From NCBI RefSeq assembly GCF_000315625.1, contig NW_005434667.1, forward strand, positions 220,026 to 284,025: a DNA stretch of 64,000 nt, written 5' to 3'. The translations under genes and the position numbers were made by a program. Numbering within the stretch: position 1 is the stretch's first letter; each line of letters begins with the position of its first letter. The stretch is from Guillardia theta CCMP2712 (lineage: Eukaryota > Cryptophyceae > Pyrenomonadales > Geminigeraceae). Positions 1 to 11,339 of the stretch are shown piece by piece. Under the pieces are notes generated by a model that searched no databases, was not told where the DNA came from, and worked only from the letters and a program-made list of their open reading frames with translations.

Positions 1-2980
1 CCTCCCTCCCCGTTTCATTTCTACCACATCATTCTCTCTCTCATCCTCATCCTCCGCCTCATCCTCCTCCTCCTCCTCCTCCTCCTCCTCCTTCATCTTC
101 ACCTTTCCGTTCCCGTCGATGTCGATGGCCTCAAGCATACTGCAAGCACCAGTCAATCCTCCTCCTCTTGGCTCTCTCCTCCTCCCTTCTCTCCCCCCTT
201 CCTCTACCTGTCGATCAGCTGCTCCGAGGGCTCTTTCCCTGCAGCAGCCTGTCAAGGAGGGGAGGAGAACGAGGACAAGGACAAGGACCAGGACCTAGGA
301 GGATGAGGAAAAATGGAGGAGGAGAGGGTTACCGAGCTTTCGGGTGACCGCCATGGTAATCTCCTCTCTATCAAGGTAGCCGCTTCCATCGGCATCCAGG
401 TCTTCGAAGTTCCCAAGCCCCAGCCAGATCTCCTGCGATCCGTCGTCAACCTCTCCTCCTGCTCTCTTTCTCCCTCCCCTTCTCTCCTTCTGCTCTTCCT
501 CTCTCCTCTCTCCTCTCTCCTCTCTCCTCTCTCTCGCTCTCTCGCTCTCTTACCGACGCCTTATGCTCGAGAACAAGTTTGAACGCGAGAGAGAAGACGT
601 TCTCATCTGCTCGCAAGGTCAACCTCTAACCCTCCTTCTCCTCCTTCCTCCTCTTCCTCCCTTTGCCCTTCTGCTCCCTCCAGTCCTCCTCTCCCTCACT
701 ACCAGGAAGTAGCAGTGGGTTCTCCTTGGCCCACGCAACGAGCGGCTTGATGTCGCAGAAACCTGTAGCCTTTATGAGCTCCTCACCCTCCTTCCTTCTC
801 TCCTACCCCTCTACCTCAACGTTATCATCGACCTACTCCTCCTCCTACTACTACTACTACTACTCTACTACACGTTGTATTCCTCATCCTCATCCTCATC
901 CTACTTCTATCTTTATGTCTTTTTCTCCTCTTGCCTGCCAGGAGGTTGCGAGGAAGCGCGACGTTGAAAGTGTCTTCGTCCCGAACTCTCTTGCCTGCGA
1001 TAAGCATCAGAAACAAGACGAGGGGAGCCATCGAGGTAAGTGAAGACGAAGTGAAACAGCAGGTAGCAGGTAGCAGGTAGCAGGTAGCAGGTAGCAGGTA
1101 GCAGGTAGCAGGTAGCAGGCAGGAGGTAGCAGGCAGGAGGGGTCAGGATACCATGGACATGGGTTAGGTTGTTTTCATCGTCTATCGTCATGGAGGGATC
1201 GCATTGGAGAAAGCCTCTCTTTTCCATGTGCACAGGCTGAAAGTTTTGTTCAAATCCCATCCCTGAAATTTTCAAATCTCTCTCATATATACTCACCCCC
1301 TCCCTCGAAAACTTGACAGCTTCCTTAATGACCTGTATACAAGTCATCCACCTACTCCCTTCTCCCCACTCTCTCTCACTTCTCTCCCCCTTTCTGCTTC
1401 ACTCGATTATTGCTCTTTCCTTCTTCCCCACTTTCACTCTGTCCCGATTACATCCCTTCTCCTAATTTTTGCAACCCCCCCTCCCTCCTTGATCCTGCCT
1501 CCTTCCGCAAGTAACCTCTCCTCCCTTCCTCTCTTCCCTTCCTCTCCTCCCTTCCTCTCCTCCCTTCCGCTCCTCCCTTCCTCTCCTCTCCTCCCCTCTC
1601 CTTCACCTTCCCAGGCATCTCCACCACCACCATCTTGGTCGGAAACGGCAGCTCAGCCTGTAGCTCCCTGCTCCTCCGTCATTCTCCCCGCAGACGACGC
1701 TTCCTCTCGTACATGTAAGTGATCTTCCCGCTCGGGTAATCCCTGCTCCCTCCTATCGTGGCCCCGTTGATCATGGCGCAGTCAGCTCCGAGCTCGACCC
1801 GGCAGGCCCTGCAGGACCTTGAGGAGAGGACGGGGGGCAGGGGCCTAGAACTCACTCGCATATCAGAGATCCTACGGTCGTCTGCATCAGCCTCGTCCCC
1901 TTGGAGGAGAGGGGAGAGAAGATTGAATCTCGGCCTACCACACAGACGCTCTCGTTCTGCAGCACGCTGCCAAGAGGTGAGGACAAGGGGAAGAGAGGGA
2001 GCGGAAACCTTAGGACGTGGAGATGCTTGTCAAGCACGTCAGCCATCTCCTTATCATGCTCCATGTTGGTGATATCCTGTATCCTCGTGTCCTTGTAGAT
2101 CACTACTTGCCCCTGCGACTCGTCCTTCTCGATCCAAAGGTCGCAGATGGCGACGTTCTCGCAGTTGCAACCGGCCTTGACGATCGTGCACTCGTTCACA
2201 TCTCTCACAATCACTTCGTGCTCGTGACCCCCGAGGATCACGGGGAAACCAAACTCCTCGCTCGCGAGCTTCACATCCGAAGAAAGGCTCTGATGCGTCA
2301 ACGGGACTACCAGGTCTACCTTCTCCTTCCGCAACTCCTCTGCTATCTTCCTCGCGCACGGCAAGATCTCTTCGATCGTGTGCCCCTTGAACGTCGAGTC
2401 TCTGAACGCTCCTGGCTCCTGCAGCACGAGGCCCAACAGCCCGAGCTTGACGCCTCCCGCCGTCGTCACCACGTCGAATCTCTTGGTGAGGTCGGGAAAC
2501 AAGGAGGGCATGTTGGAGTTCAGCCAGACCCCTCGGAACTCTCCGACGCGCTTCGAGAGCTCCTTGAGGTTCAGGTCGGCCTCATGGTTCCCGAAGCAGA
2601 CGTGAGTCACCTGCAGCCGCTGGGGATCACGGGGAGGCTGCGGCAGGTAGCCATGAAGAGACTTACACCGAGATGGTTGAGACAGTCCACCATGGCGCGA
2701 CCCTTGTCGAGCGGCGAGAGAGCATTGGGCGAGACGAAGTCTCCGTTCAACACCTGCAGCAAGACAAGTGAGACGACGAGACCGACGACCTCGCGCCTAC
2801 TGTAAGAGTGAGATGCGGCCCGGCACGGAGTTGCTTGAGGAGCCTTGCGAGCGCCGGAAAATGTCGAAACTTTGGGTTTGAGGAGAGCAAATCATCAGCA
2901 ATATGGCTGACATGTCGAGTTGATACCTCGTATACATCGTTGAAGCTGACGATCCGTATGAGCTCCCTTCCTCCCTTCAT
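1..2980 (-). CDS. Metallophosphoesterase / 5'-nucleotidase with C-terminal EF-hands (partial, multi-exon)
   Basis: Predicted Ca2+-linked nucleotidase that removes phosphate from nucleotides or related esters. The start ATG at 2978-2980 opens with RIVSFNDVYE, the metal-binding N-terminal motif of the UshA/5'-nucleotidase family. Spliced exons follow with LNGDFVSPNALSPLDKG (about 2680-2750), CFGNHEAD (about 2590) and GGHEHE (about 2220), all catalytic metal ligands. The C-terminal nucleotidase domain is spread over small exons: AELPFPTKMVVVEMPG (about 1600-1650), IKEAVKFSREG (about 1300), DEDTFNVALPRNLLAG (about 930-990) and GFCDIKPLVAWAKENP (about 690-750). Beyond it are two EF-hand loops, DLDADGSGYLDREEI (about 370-410) and DIDGNGKVKMKEE (about 90-130), then an acidic run that stays open to base 1, so the 3' end is missing. 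Introns are CT-rich and very short. Family assignment is firm; exon edges are by eye. The EF-hand tail is unusual and suggests calcium control (inference). Confidence 0.85.
1057..1140. repeat. Heptanucleotide repeat (AGGTAGC)n in an intron
   Basis: About eleven near-perfect copies of a 7-base unit containing GGTAGCA lie in an intron of the minus-strand 5'-nucleotidase gene, between the exons for the conserved segments near 1200 and 960. On the transcribed strand the unit reads as CTACCTG, pyrimidine-rich, so it could act as an extended polypyrimidine tract. It is not coding. Confidence 0.85.
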
Positions 2981-3705
2981 GTCGAACTGAACTCCCCTGT
3001 TGGACTGTTGTGCTCAGGATCTTCTCCTCCCAGTCTTCCTACTCGCGACTCACAAAGAAGCTCTTCCTCTCCCTCTTCCTCTCGCTGCTCTCCCTCTCTC
3101 CTGCTTCTCTCCTTCGCTCTTCCGCTCCCTTCTCCTACACCCCTTCCCCCGTCTCCCTTACCGTCTCCTTCCCCACAAACCAAAAAAGATTTTTTATCTT
3201 TTCTTTTTAGCTTTTACGGGGGCCGAAAAAAATGCTGGGGAGACCCTGCGCTCGGATGAGGTAAGTGAGAGGCGGGGGGATGGGGAGGAAGAGAGCATGT
3301 CGGGTGTTGGAGATGTCAGACTCCAAGGATGCAGTAAGATGGTTGGAGGCGGACATGGCAGAAGGGAGGTTGAGATACAGTGAGTGACGAGGGACTGCTC
3401 TTTGGTGTTTGTGCCTGATGAGTGTGCTACGTGCGTGTTGTTTTGTTGCTACTCTGCAGGACATCTTGTGATTTTTGGCATTTCAAATGCATCTGTGCTG
3501 TTATTTGCTTTACAAAAGCATTATTCGTCTGTCACAGAGTAGACACTGCCTGCAACATTCCAACTGTGACCACAAGAATATTCGTTTCAAACCTGTCCTC
3601 CACAAACATGACCTTCGATCCTTTCTTATTCTAATCATGCTGTGTACACGCAGGCCTGCGTTTGTATCCTTGGTCATTCCATTCCGCTCCATCATCTTAC
3701 ACCAA
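2981..3705. other. Spacer between divergent genes
   Basis: This stretch separates the minus-strand nucleotidase start from the plus-strand methyltransferase. It is CT-rich at 3050-3180, then has a T-rich tract near 3190-3215. The only candidate coding element is the short exon at 3232-3260 listed separately. It probably holds a shared promoter region and 5' UTR sequence. I see no other gene, RNA or repeat. Confidence 0.5.
3232..3260 (+). other. Possible leader exon of the methyltransferase gene
   Basis: An ATG at 3232 opens a short frame (MLGRPCARMR) that ends at a strong donor, AG|GTAAGTGAG, at 3260/3261. Joined to an acceptor CAG at 3651-3653 it continues in phase through PAFVSLVIPFRSIILHQ into the MSSSASS start at 3706. 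The resulting leader is rich in Arg, Ser and hydrophobics with no acidic residue, as expected for a mitochondrial targeting peptide. This is inference: the implied intron of about 390 bases is longer than others here and there is no transcript evidence. Confidence 0.4.
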
Positions 3706-4715
3706 ATGTCATCATCAGCGTCGTCGAGCTCGACTTCAGATGGGTGAGGTTTGTGTTTGTGTTAAGCAGATTCATAACACATGGCTTCCAGGAATCAGCT
3801 GGTGCAAGAAGTGTTCTGGGAGAAGATGTGGACAAAGGATGGTATTCTACAGCCGGGCCAGGCGTTCGACATGGGACGTTGCAGTCCTGTCTTGACAAAC
3901 TTGTTGAAACAAAGGGAGCAGACTTGCAAATCCAAGGACATGCACGTATGGAAGTGTTCTCATGCTAACTCGTATGAATACGTACAACAGGCGTTGGTTC
4001 CTGGATGTGGACGAGGATACGACGTCTTTGAGTTTGCTCGATTCGGTTACACGGCCCTGGGTATCGACTTGTCGACGACCGCGGTGCATGAAGCGACCAA
4101 GTCTGAGAGGATGTGAGGAAAGGGTTTTGCTCTGATTCCAAACAGGTTGAAAGATGAGATCTCTGCAAAGGAAAAGCTGCCGGGCGACGCAAGCTTCTCC
4201 CTGCAGAACTTCTACGAGCTCCAGGTCGAGTTGAGACTCTACAACTTCCAACCTGAAAGCGCCTTGTGAAGCCGCCGAAAGAAGGTTTTGACATCATATG
4301 GGATTACACGTTTCTTTGCGCCATGCCGCCGGAATTCAGAGAGAAATGGGCAAAGAACATGAGACGACTCATCGCACCAGACGGCGAGCTTGTCACCTTG
4401 ATCTATCCTCTAGGTGTTTCCTCCCCGCGTTTTTTCAGTAGGGCTGATAGGGGAGCAGGGGATTACGAGGGAGGGCCTCCCTACGCCATGTCGCGCGAGC
4501 TGGTCAGCAGCCTCCTCGAACCTCAGGCACTCTCCTCGAAGCTGAGAAAAGACGATGACGTGGTGCAGGGGTTCGAGTCGACTTACATGGAGCCGGTGAC
4601 CGGAGGTCTGAGCCACCCGAGCAGGGAAGGAAAGGAGGTCTGTTCAGTGTGACAGAGTTCTGTTCGTCTAAGCGCTTGCTTCAAGGTTCTTGCTAGATGG
4701 AAGGTCAAGAACTGA
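3706..4715 (+). CDS. SAM-dependent methyltransferase, TPMT family (multi-exon)
   Basis: Thiopurine S-methyltransferase-like enzyme; algal and plant relatives methylate halide or thiol acceptors, and the substrate here is unknown. Five introns are inferred. The spliced protein reads MSSSASSSSTSDG, then NQLVQEVFWEKMWTKDGI with the family signature QPGQAFDMGRCSP, then ALVPGCGRGYDVFEFARF (SAM-binding motif I, about 3995-4050) and IDLSTTAVHEA (motif II). FDIIWDYTFLCAMPPEFREKW (about 4290-4350) is the family's conserved acidic/aromatic block, and the C-terminal block ends GGLSHPSREGKE|VLARWKVKN before TGA at 4713-4715. The last exon is found only by splicing over an intron from about 4639 to 4685. 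The start at 3706 is the first ATG in the exon; a leader exon at 3232 may extend the N-terminus. No transmembrane segment is seen. Confidence 0.85.
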
Positions 4716-5080
4716 GAATCAGAGCAAGAGTCTGCAACGTCAGCCTTCTGTCGACCATGACATCAATCATTGCGAGCAACATTGAATGACATTTCACAAC
4801 CAGCTGAAACATCAATTTTCAACCGCTTGTGTCTCACCTGCTTCACCTCCACTCTAGATGCCCTCTTTGCACATTGCTCATGTCTCTTTTCTTCGTATCT
4901 CTTCTTGTCCTCGACGTCTTGATTCCGATTCGACCGAGACTGAGTGTTGATCTTGATAACAAAAGGACGAGGTAGAGCGACACGGCTCACAAGTAGGAGG
5001 ACAGAGGCAATGCAGTTATCCGAACGGATCGAGAAGGTGGAAAAGAGAGATGACAGTGGTGATGGTGGAGTAGCGACGGT

Positions 5081-5106
5081 GAGGAGGAGGAGGAGGAGGA
5101 GGAGGA

Positions 5107-5143
<37 letters not shown>

Positions 5144-5153
5144 GAGCAGCAGA
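5081..5153. repeat. Compound trinucleotide microsatellite (GGA)n(GCA)n
   Basis: About ten GGA units run directly into about fourteen GCA units, with one interruption near 5142. Long open frames across it on both strands (poly-Leu, poly-Ser, poly-Arg) are by-products of the repeat. It lies in the spacer between the methyltransferase and the kinase genes. Confidence 0.9.
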
Positions 5154-6138
5154 TGTCTCTGCCAGAGAGGTCTGTTGGCCCTTGAAGAATCGCAGGATAG
5201 TATCCTGTGGAAATTTATAGCAACCCCCTTTTTACATGGATATATTCATCCTTGGGTAAATTTTTTTTGGTCGCGATTTTGTACCTGTGGCCCTGACTAA
5301 AAGTTTTTACAGCATATTTGATATCTAATTTTACCTCATAAAACCATTTTGTGAAGCCATATCAGGATTTTATAAACAGTTTTAAGGTATTCTCTAAAAC
5401 TACCGTTTGTAGGCCCCATCCCACCCCCACCCATTACTCATCTGTTGGTTTACTGGATATGAAGGGGGTGGGGTGGGGGGCCAGAAAGACGGAGACTGAG
5501 CGAAGACGCAGCGTCATGGAGGAGATGCTGTAGGAGGAGGAGGAGACAGATGAGGAGGACGAAGACGACGTCAAGATGAGAAGGAACGTGTGCAGATACA
5601 AGACGAGATGATGAGTAGTGCAGCAGAAGCATCCTCAGAGGTGGAAGAGACAGCACAAGGGCTAGAAGAGAATAGGATGATGAGGACTGGAATGGGCGGA
5701 ACATTAGATGTAGATTGAGCAACAGTAGCTCATGGTAGGTGAGATAAAGTTTCCAATAGATGATGATTATGCTTCACCCTCGTAAAGATGCATAAAATGC
5801 AGGGTCAAACGCTGATGCAATCACGGGAGTGAAAGTGTTCTGAGGTGAAGCAAAGTGTGAATCTAAAAAGCGAGGAGATTGAAACATCAAGTTTCCTCGC
5901 CAACTCAGCAATGAAATAGACATAGAGCAAGAAACTCCACTAGCTGAGCTCAGAGTGGCAGGGACATTTCAATTTCATTGGACGAATGTTGAAAGCATTC
6001 AGCTGAATTGAGTTGCAGATCTGAAATCTTAAGAGGGCCTTGAAACGCGTGTCACCTAGATTGAAACTCTCAATGCCACAACGATGAAGACGCCAAGTCG
6101 ATGAAGTAAGTCAGAAACTTGTCGGTTGTGAGGGCATC
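5154..6138. other. Gene-free spacer with G/C-tract inverted repeat
   Basis: No supportable gene. The part at 5200-5400 is AT-rich. At 5412-5430 a C-rich tract (GGCCCCATCCCACCCCCAC) is matched by a G-rich near-complement at 5464-5482, separated by about 33 bases, so it can form a hairpin or a G-quadruplex. The rest up to 6138 is purine-rich and presumably holds the kinase gene's promoter and 5' UTR. Confidence 0.5.
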
Positions 6139-9015
6139 ATGCAAAATCAAAACATGTCTCTGGACCAGTGGGGGAGTGAGCAGAGCAAAAGCTTCAAGCC
6201 CAATGAACAGATGCTGATCGGTCATGGGCAGATTGCTGGGCAACAGTTTGTGACTAACGGACAGACGAATCGTTCAGAGGTCGCTCACGATTCGCTTGTG
6301 AATGAACTCATGAATGAAGTCGAAGCCAAGCGCAATGAGCTCGAGCACATGACCATATCTGTGGTGCAGTGGAAGCAGAGCTTCAAAGATAAGTTGCAGC
6401 AAGAGAAGAACGAGATACAGCGAGACGCGGCGAGAGCGGAGGCCGTCCACATGTTCGATAAGACGATGCTGCAAGAGAAGATGTCTCAACGGATCCTCCA
6501 TGTCTACCACCATCTCTGTACTGCCGTCGCCTTTCAGAAACTGAGAGAAAATCGCAAGCAGTCGCTGTGGTTGCAACGGGTGAAGGAGCTGAAGCACAAT
6601 AACGAGAACCTCAAGGAGGAGCTCGAGATCGCCTCCTCCAACTCCCTCAACCTCTCCACGGACTTCTCTCAGAACGAGCTGGTGCAGCGAATCAACTCCT
6701 CCCTCTCTTGCTTGATCAGCATCGCCGAGGGCAACGACAACGAGCAGGAGGGAGGATGGGTCCTGTCCGATGTTGTCAGCGTCGGCAACGCGCTGGTGGC
6801 GGAGAAGCTTCGGAGTCTCCTGATGGTGATCAGAAAGTTGCGGGAGGATGAAGCTGCGCTGCAGCAGCAGGTCGAAAGTCTTTCGCGCGGTCACCCTGCC
6901 ATCGCCTACCTCCAGGTGCCCCATGGAGTTTGAGGACAGAAGAGGCGAACTGACATGGTTGTTGTTAGGAGCGAGTGTCGGACCTGGAAAAGGAAGTGCT
7001 GTCTAAGAAGAATACCATCAGCTCTCTCAACCTGCGATTAGACACTGAACAAGAACTGCACAGAGAGATTCTGAGGACCAACTACGGTCACGAGGTAGCG
7101 ATTTTCCAGAGCTCAAGGCAAGTCTGACCTGCTGCAGACCAAGTCTCTGGCCGAGAAGGTGCTGAAGTTGGAGGAGGAGAACATCACGCTGAGGAAGAAG
7201 CTACGGGAGTTTGAAGATTCCTTCGAGTACTACAACACCGTGGAGTCGGCAAAGATACCAGAGAATGCAAAGAACGAAAGAGATGGTCAAGATATGAAAG
7301 CTGGTGCATCTGCTGGATGTATGTAGTATCTTGCTCACTTTGGGATCCAGGGAACATGGACAAGAGGCTCAAGGTCTTGGAGGAGGAGTTGAGGATAAGG
7401 ATAGTCGAATCTTCGAAGTACAAAGCAGAGCTTGATGACATGAAGAAAGCAAGAGCATCGAGAGATACGGCGAGTGTGGATGGTGTCGAGTTGAGGGAGC
7501 TCAAGCAACAGAAGGCTGCAGCCGAGAAACGCGCAGAGGAGGCTGGTGAGGCTGAGATGAGTGTTGTTTCAACGGGTTGTGACCCGTAGGATCGCAGAGG
7601 CGAATCTCAAGACTGAGCAGCAGAACATGTGGAGGTTGAAACAAGACTTCAAACAGCTCGAGGCCAGACTCTCCGAGACTGGCACACACAGGGCCGAGAA
7701 CCACTCGAGCGCGAACTCACCGAAGCTTTACTCTCGAGACTCTCAGAACAGCAACTTCTCAGCTTACTCCTCTCCAGCTAGCTTCGAGCTGCAGAGAATG
7801 CAGAGAGAGCTGAAGATCATGTCGGAGCTGAAGGAAGCAGCGTTGCAATCGCTGGACAGCTTGAGATCAGAGATGGTGGATGGGATAACCAGCATCGACT
7901 TCTCCAACCTCCGTATCGAGAGCGAGATAGGAAGCGGCAGCTTTGCAAGAGTGAGCTTCGCAAGAGTCTCCGGTGTTGGCTTGTCTGACCTGTTGGCTCG
8001 CAGGTCTTCAGAGGCGAATGGACGAGACCCTGCGCCATCAAGAAGCTCAGAGTTCTCTCCAATCGGAGACAACTTCATGACTTCTACAGAGAAGCTCAAA
8101 TCTTGCAGTGAGCGCTTGACGTGCGCCGTCAGTCCCGTGCTGAAAAGATTGCAGGATGTCCAACCATTCAGGGATTGTCAAACTCATGGGAATCTGCATG
8201 AACATTCCGGATTTGTATCTAGTGACAGAGTTGGTTGTCGGTGGATCGTTGGAGGACTTGCTACACGTCGAGAAGCGAAGGCTGTCTGGGACTGAAATCC
8301 TGAGCATCAGCATGCAGATCTCTGACGCCATGCAATTCCTGCACATGGCGAACATAGTCCATCGAGACCTGAAGCCGAGCAACTGCCTGGTAGGACCTTG
8401 TTCTTGTTGCTCCTCCCACTCACTCACTCCCAGATCGACCATCATGGGGTTGTCAAACTTTGTGACTTTGGTCTTGCGCGGGTGCTGGGGCGGGAGATGT
8501 CGCGCAACAGCGAGTCTCGACGAGCAGGCACCCCCGTGTACCTCGCGCCGGAGGCTCTGGCAGGTGCCCCCACCACCAACAAGGTCGACATATACAGGTG
8601 AAGCAGCAGCCCCAGCAGAGGCTCAAGAGCTCGTCTGACCCTCCTTCTCAGCTTCGCCATCATCTGCTGGGAGATGCACACGGGCGAGCAAGCGTGGTTT
8701 GCGCTCGACTACACCCACATGGCCACCATCGTGCTCAGAGACCATGGAAGGCCCATCATCCCTCCCGACATGTCGCGCGAGTGGAAGGAGCTTATCGGGG
8801 TGTGCTGGGCTCAGGACCCGGGGGATCGACCCTCCTTCACCGCCATCATCGTGTCGCTGACGGAGATGGGTAAGAGTCTCCTGCTGCCGATGCCGAGTGA
8901 CTTGACCTCGAAGGCGCTCCGAAACCGATCCGGCATGGTAAGAACACGCCGTTCAAGAACGTCGAGCTTGTTTGAGCAGTTTGTACAATTTCATTCTTCT
9001 CTTAAAAAGTTGTGA
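6139..9015 (+). CDS. Coiled-coil protein kinase, TKL-like (multi-exon)
   Basis: Predicted cytosolic Ser/Thr (possibly dual-specificity) kinase. The N-terminal half, exons from 6139 to about 7860, is polar and heptad-rich (for example EKVLKLEEENITLRKKLREFE and LKVLEEELRIRIVESSKYKAE), so it is probably a long coiled coil. The kinase domain starts near 7900 with the glycine loop IGSGSFAR, split by an intron, then VFRGEWTRPCAIKKLR (VAIK-type lysine, about 8005-8045). It continues with LVTELVVGGSLEDLL (hinge), NIVHRDLKPSNCL (catalytic loop, about 8350-8390), KLCDFGLARV (DFG, about 8460), GTPVYLAPEAL (activation segment end) and CWAQDPGDRPSF (kinase Arg). All catalytic residues are present. Short introns interrupt at roughly 6915, 7095, 7320, 7545, 7951, 8112, 8390 and 8600. 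The C-terminal end at 9015 is tentative because a GTAAGA donor lies at 8939. The partner for the coiled coil is unknown. Confidence 0.85.
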
Positions 9016-9152
9016 ATGAGGGAGAGGCCGCAGTGCGATCGAGCTCTTCCACGTTGCGATAACGTCGAGCAACAAACAGATTAAACAAATTATTCAGCCT
9101 TCATCAGGCGATTCATTCCAAAAACAATCGCCGCCTCTCTTCGAAGGGTATT

Positions 9153-11315
9153 CTACATCTTCGCCGCACGCGGTGGGCCAAACTTAGGCTGGACATCCTT
9201 GTTGACGAGGTTACCCGCAGGAGGGCTGCCGTCCAAGGCAGCGATAACTGCTCCTGCGATCTCAGCGCCCACTCTGTTCTGAGCCTCGATGGTGCTGGCT
9301 CCGATGTGTGGGGAGGCCTGGAACCTGTCCGACTCGAAGAGAGGGCTCTTGCCGCAAGGCTCCACCTCAAACACATCCAAGGCCAGCGAGTTGAGCTTGC
9401 CGCTCTTGAGAGCAGCTGCAGCTGCCTCTTCGTCGATGATGCCTCCGCGTCCGCAGTTGACGATGTGGTTTCCACACTTGGTACCATCCGGTGCCACTCC
9501 AGGCATCAACCCAATCATCTCAGTGTTAACCATGTGCCTGGTCTGCGGGGAGAGGAACGCGTGGATGGTAATGTGGGTGCAAGCTCTGAAGACATCCTGC
9601 ACTGTAGCATGCCTGGTGGCGTTGAAGTTCGCCAAGACGCTGTCAGGGAGGAAGGGATCGTACACATGGATGTTCATCCCAAGAGCCAAAGCGACACGGC
9701 CAAGGGCCTGACCAATCCTGCCAAATCCGATGAAGCCCAGATTCTTGCCGGCGAGCTCGTGTCCCACAAGTTCATTCTTCAACCACTTGCCGTCTCTCAA
9801 AGTACGATCGGCCCGAGTGATCTGTCGAGCCTGGGCAAGAAGATGTCCAAGCGCTAGTTCTACCACCGAGTTGGTTGCACTGAGCGGGGAGTTCACCACC
9901 ATGACACCAGCTGCCGAGGCTGCCTTCAGGTCGACGTTGTCCACACCAACTCCAGCACGAGCGATCAATCGAAGCTTGCTTCCTGCTTTCTCGGCAGTTG
10001 CCTTGATAATTGCAGCAGTCAACTTGGTTGCAGAACGAATGATGATTGCATCCCACTCCGCGAGGGCTCCCGCAGCGAGCTCCTCCTTGCTCAACTTCTT
10101 CTTCACGACCTCGTGGCCGGCAGAAGACAAGGCCTTGACAGCACCGTCAGCTAGACCATCGGTGATGATGATTCTCATCTTCTTGACATCTCCATTCTTG
10201 ATCTTGGTATGTGCATAGTCAACCCATTGCATGAGAGCGTTGACATCCGCAGTCTCCACAGTGGGTCCACACCAGATGCGCAAGCCGGCAGGGGCGTCAC
10301 GATAAGCCCCAATGTCATAGGCAACCTTGTTCCTCTCCAGCAGGGAAAGCATGGTCTTAACCTGATCCTTGCTCAGGTCGTTGATCACTAAGCACACGCT
10401 GGTGTTGGACACGGTGGCAGGGTCCTTAGCCAAAAATTGAATCCAAGGGTTCTTCTCAACAAAGGATTTCACAACATTGAAATTTCTCATAGAACGCTGG
10501 ATCAATCCATCCAATCCACCACATCCCTTGGCCCATTTCAAAGCATCAAGGTAATCTTCAAAGCAAGCCATGGATGGAGTGTTGATGACGTCTCCCTCAA
10601 AGATAGCCTTGTCCAACTTCCCACCCTTGGTCAAGCGGAAAATCTTTGGAAGAGGCCATGCGGGCTTGTAGGATTCCAAACGCTGCACCGTTCGTGGAGA
10701 GATGACAAGCATGCCATGTGCACCTTCTCCACCAAGGCACTTCTGCCAGGAGTAGGTCAACACATCAATCTTGCTCCAGGGGATATCCATCGCGAAGGCT
10801 GCAGATGTCGCATCGCAGATAGAAAGTCCTCCACGATTATCGGGAATCCAATCACCATTTGGGACCTTCACACCACTGGTGGTTCCGTTCCAAGTGAAGA
10901 CAACATCGTCATTCCAATCGATGCTCTTGAGGTCGGGAAGTTCTCCGAATGGTGCCTTGAGATTGCGCAGCTTGGGGAGTTTCAGTTGCTTCTCAGCATC
11001 GGTAAACCATCCAGAGCCAAATGACTCCCAATGGCATACAGTGACACCCCTCGGGCCCAACAATTGCCACATCATCATCTCTACAGCACCAGTATCCGAT
11101 GCTGGAACCATGGCTACGAGGTAATCCTTGGGAATCTTCAGGATTTCTTTTGTCAGGCGCATGCTCTCCTTGATCTTGTTCTTTCCGATCGCTGCGCGAT
11201 GGGATCTTCCGAAAGGAGCATCAGCATATGCAACTCCGGGATTGAACCCAGGGCGCTTGGCACAAGGCCCAGACGAGAAGTTGGGACACGCCGGTTTGGG
11301 AGGGGGAGCAGACAT
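9153..11315 (-). CDS. Phosphoserine aminotransferase - phosphoglycerate dehydrogenase fusion
   Basis: Bifunctional enzyme predicted to catalyse the first two steps of serine synthesis: oxidation of 3-phosphoglycerate to phosphohydroxypyruvate (C-terminal half) and its transamination to phosphoserine (N-terminal half). One uninterrupted frame of about 720 residues. Residues about 1-375 are a class V PLP enzyme, opening with [14 protein letters not shown] and with the Schiff-base lysine in [14 protein letters not shown] near residue 190. Residues about 380-720 begin [13 protein letters not shown] and carry [14 protein letters not shown], the Rossmann loop [15 protein letters not shown] near 525, an acidic residue in HVYDPF that fits NAD(H), [11 protein letters not shown] and SPHIGAST. 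No ACT or other regulatory domain follows; the protein ends soon after the catalytic domain. ATG 11313-11315 was chosen because a TTTCTTTTCAG acceptor-like site lies just upstream; an in-frame ATG at 11339 would add eight residues. Phosphoserine phosphatase is not in the window. Confidence 0.93.
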   Translation of the reverse strand: MSAPPPKPACPNFSSGPCAKRPGFNPGVAYADAPFGRSHRAAIGKNKIKESMRLTKEILKIPKDYLVAMVPASDTGAVEMMMWQLLGPRGVTVCHWESFGSGWFTDAEKQLKLPKLRNLKAPFGELPDLKSIDWNDDVVFTWNGTTSGVKVPNGDWIPDNRGGLSICDATSAAFAMDIPWSKIDVLTYSWQKCLGGEGAHGMLVISPRTVQRLESYKPAWPLPKIFRLTKGGKLDKAIFEGDVINTPSMACFEDYLDALKWAKGCGGLDGLIQRSMRNFNVVKSFVEKNPWIQFLAKDPATVSNTSVCLVINDLSKDQVKTMLSLLERNKVAYDIGAYRDAPAGLRIWCGPTVETADVNALMQWVDYAHTKIKNGDVKKMRIIITDGLADGAVKALSSAGHEVVKKKLSKEELAAGALAEWDAIIIRSATKLTAAIIKATAEKAGSKLRLIARAGVGVDNVDLKAASAAGVMVVNSPLSATNSVVELALGHLLAQARQITRADRTLRDGKWLKNELVGHELAGKNLGFIGFGRIGQALGRVALALGMNIHVYDPFLPDSVLANFNATRHATVQDVFRACTHITIHAFLSPQTRHMVNTEMIGLMPGVAPDGTKCGNHIVNCGRGGIIDEEAAAAALKSGKLNSLALDVFEVEPCGKSPLFESDRFQASPHIGASTIEAQNRVGAEIAGAVIAALDGSPPAGNLVNKDVQPKFGPPRAAKM

Positions 11316-11339
11316 CTCCAAGAAACTGAAAAGAAACAT

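Noticed and set aside
4763-5143. Minus-strand frame starting with about 20 leucines, resembling a signal peptide
   Set aside because: The leucines come from the (GCA)n microsatellite; the remainder has no family resemblance or splice support.
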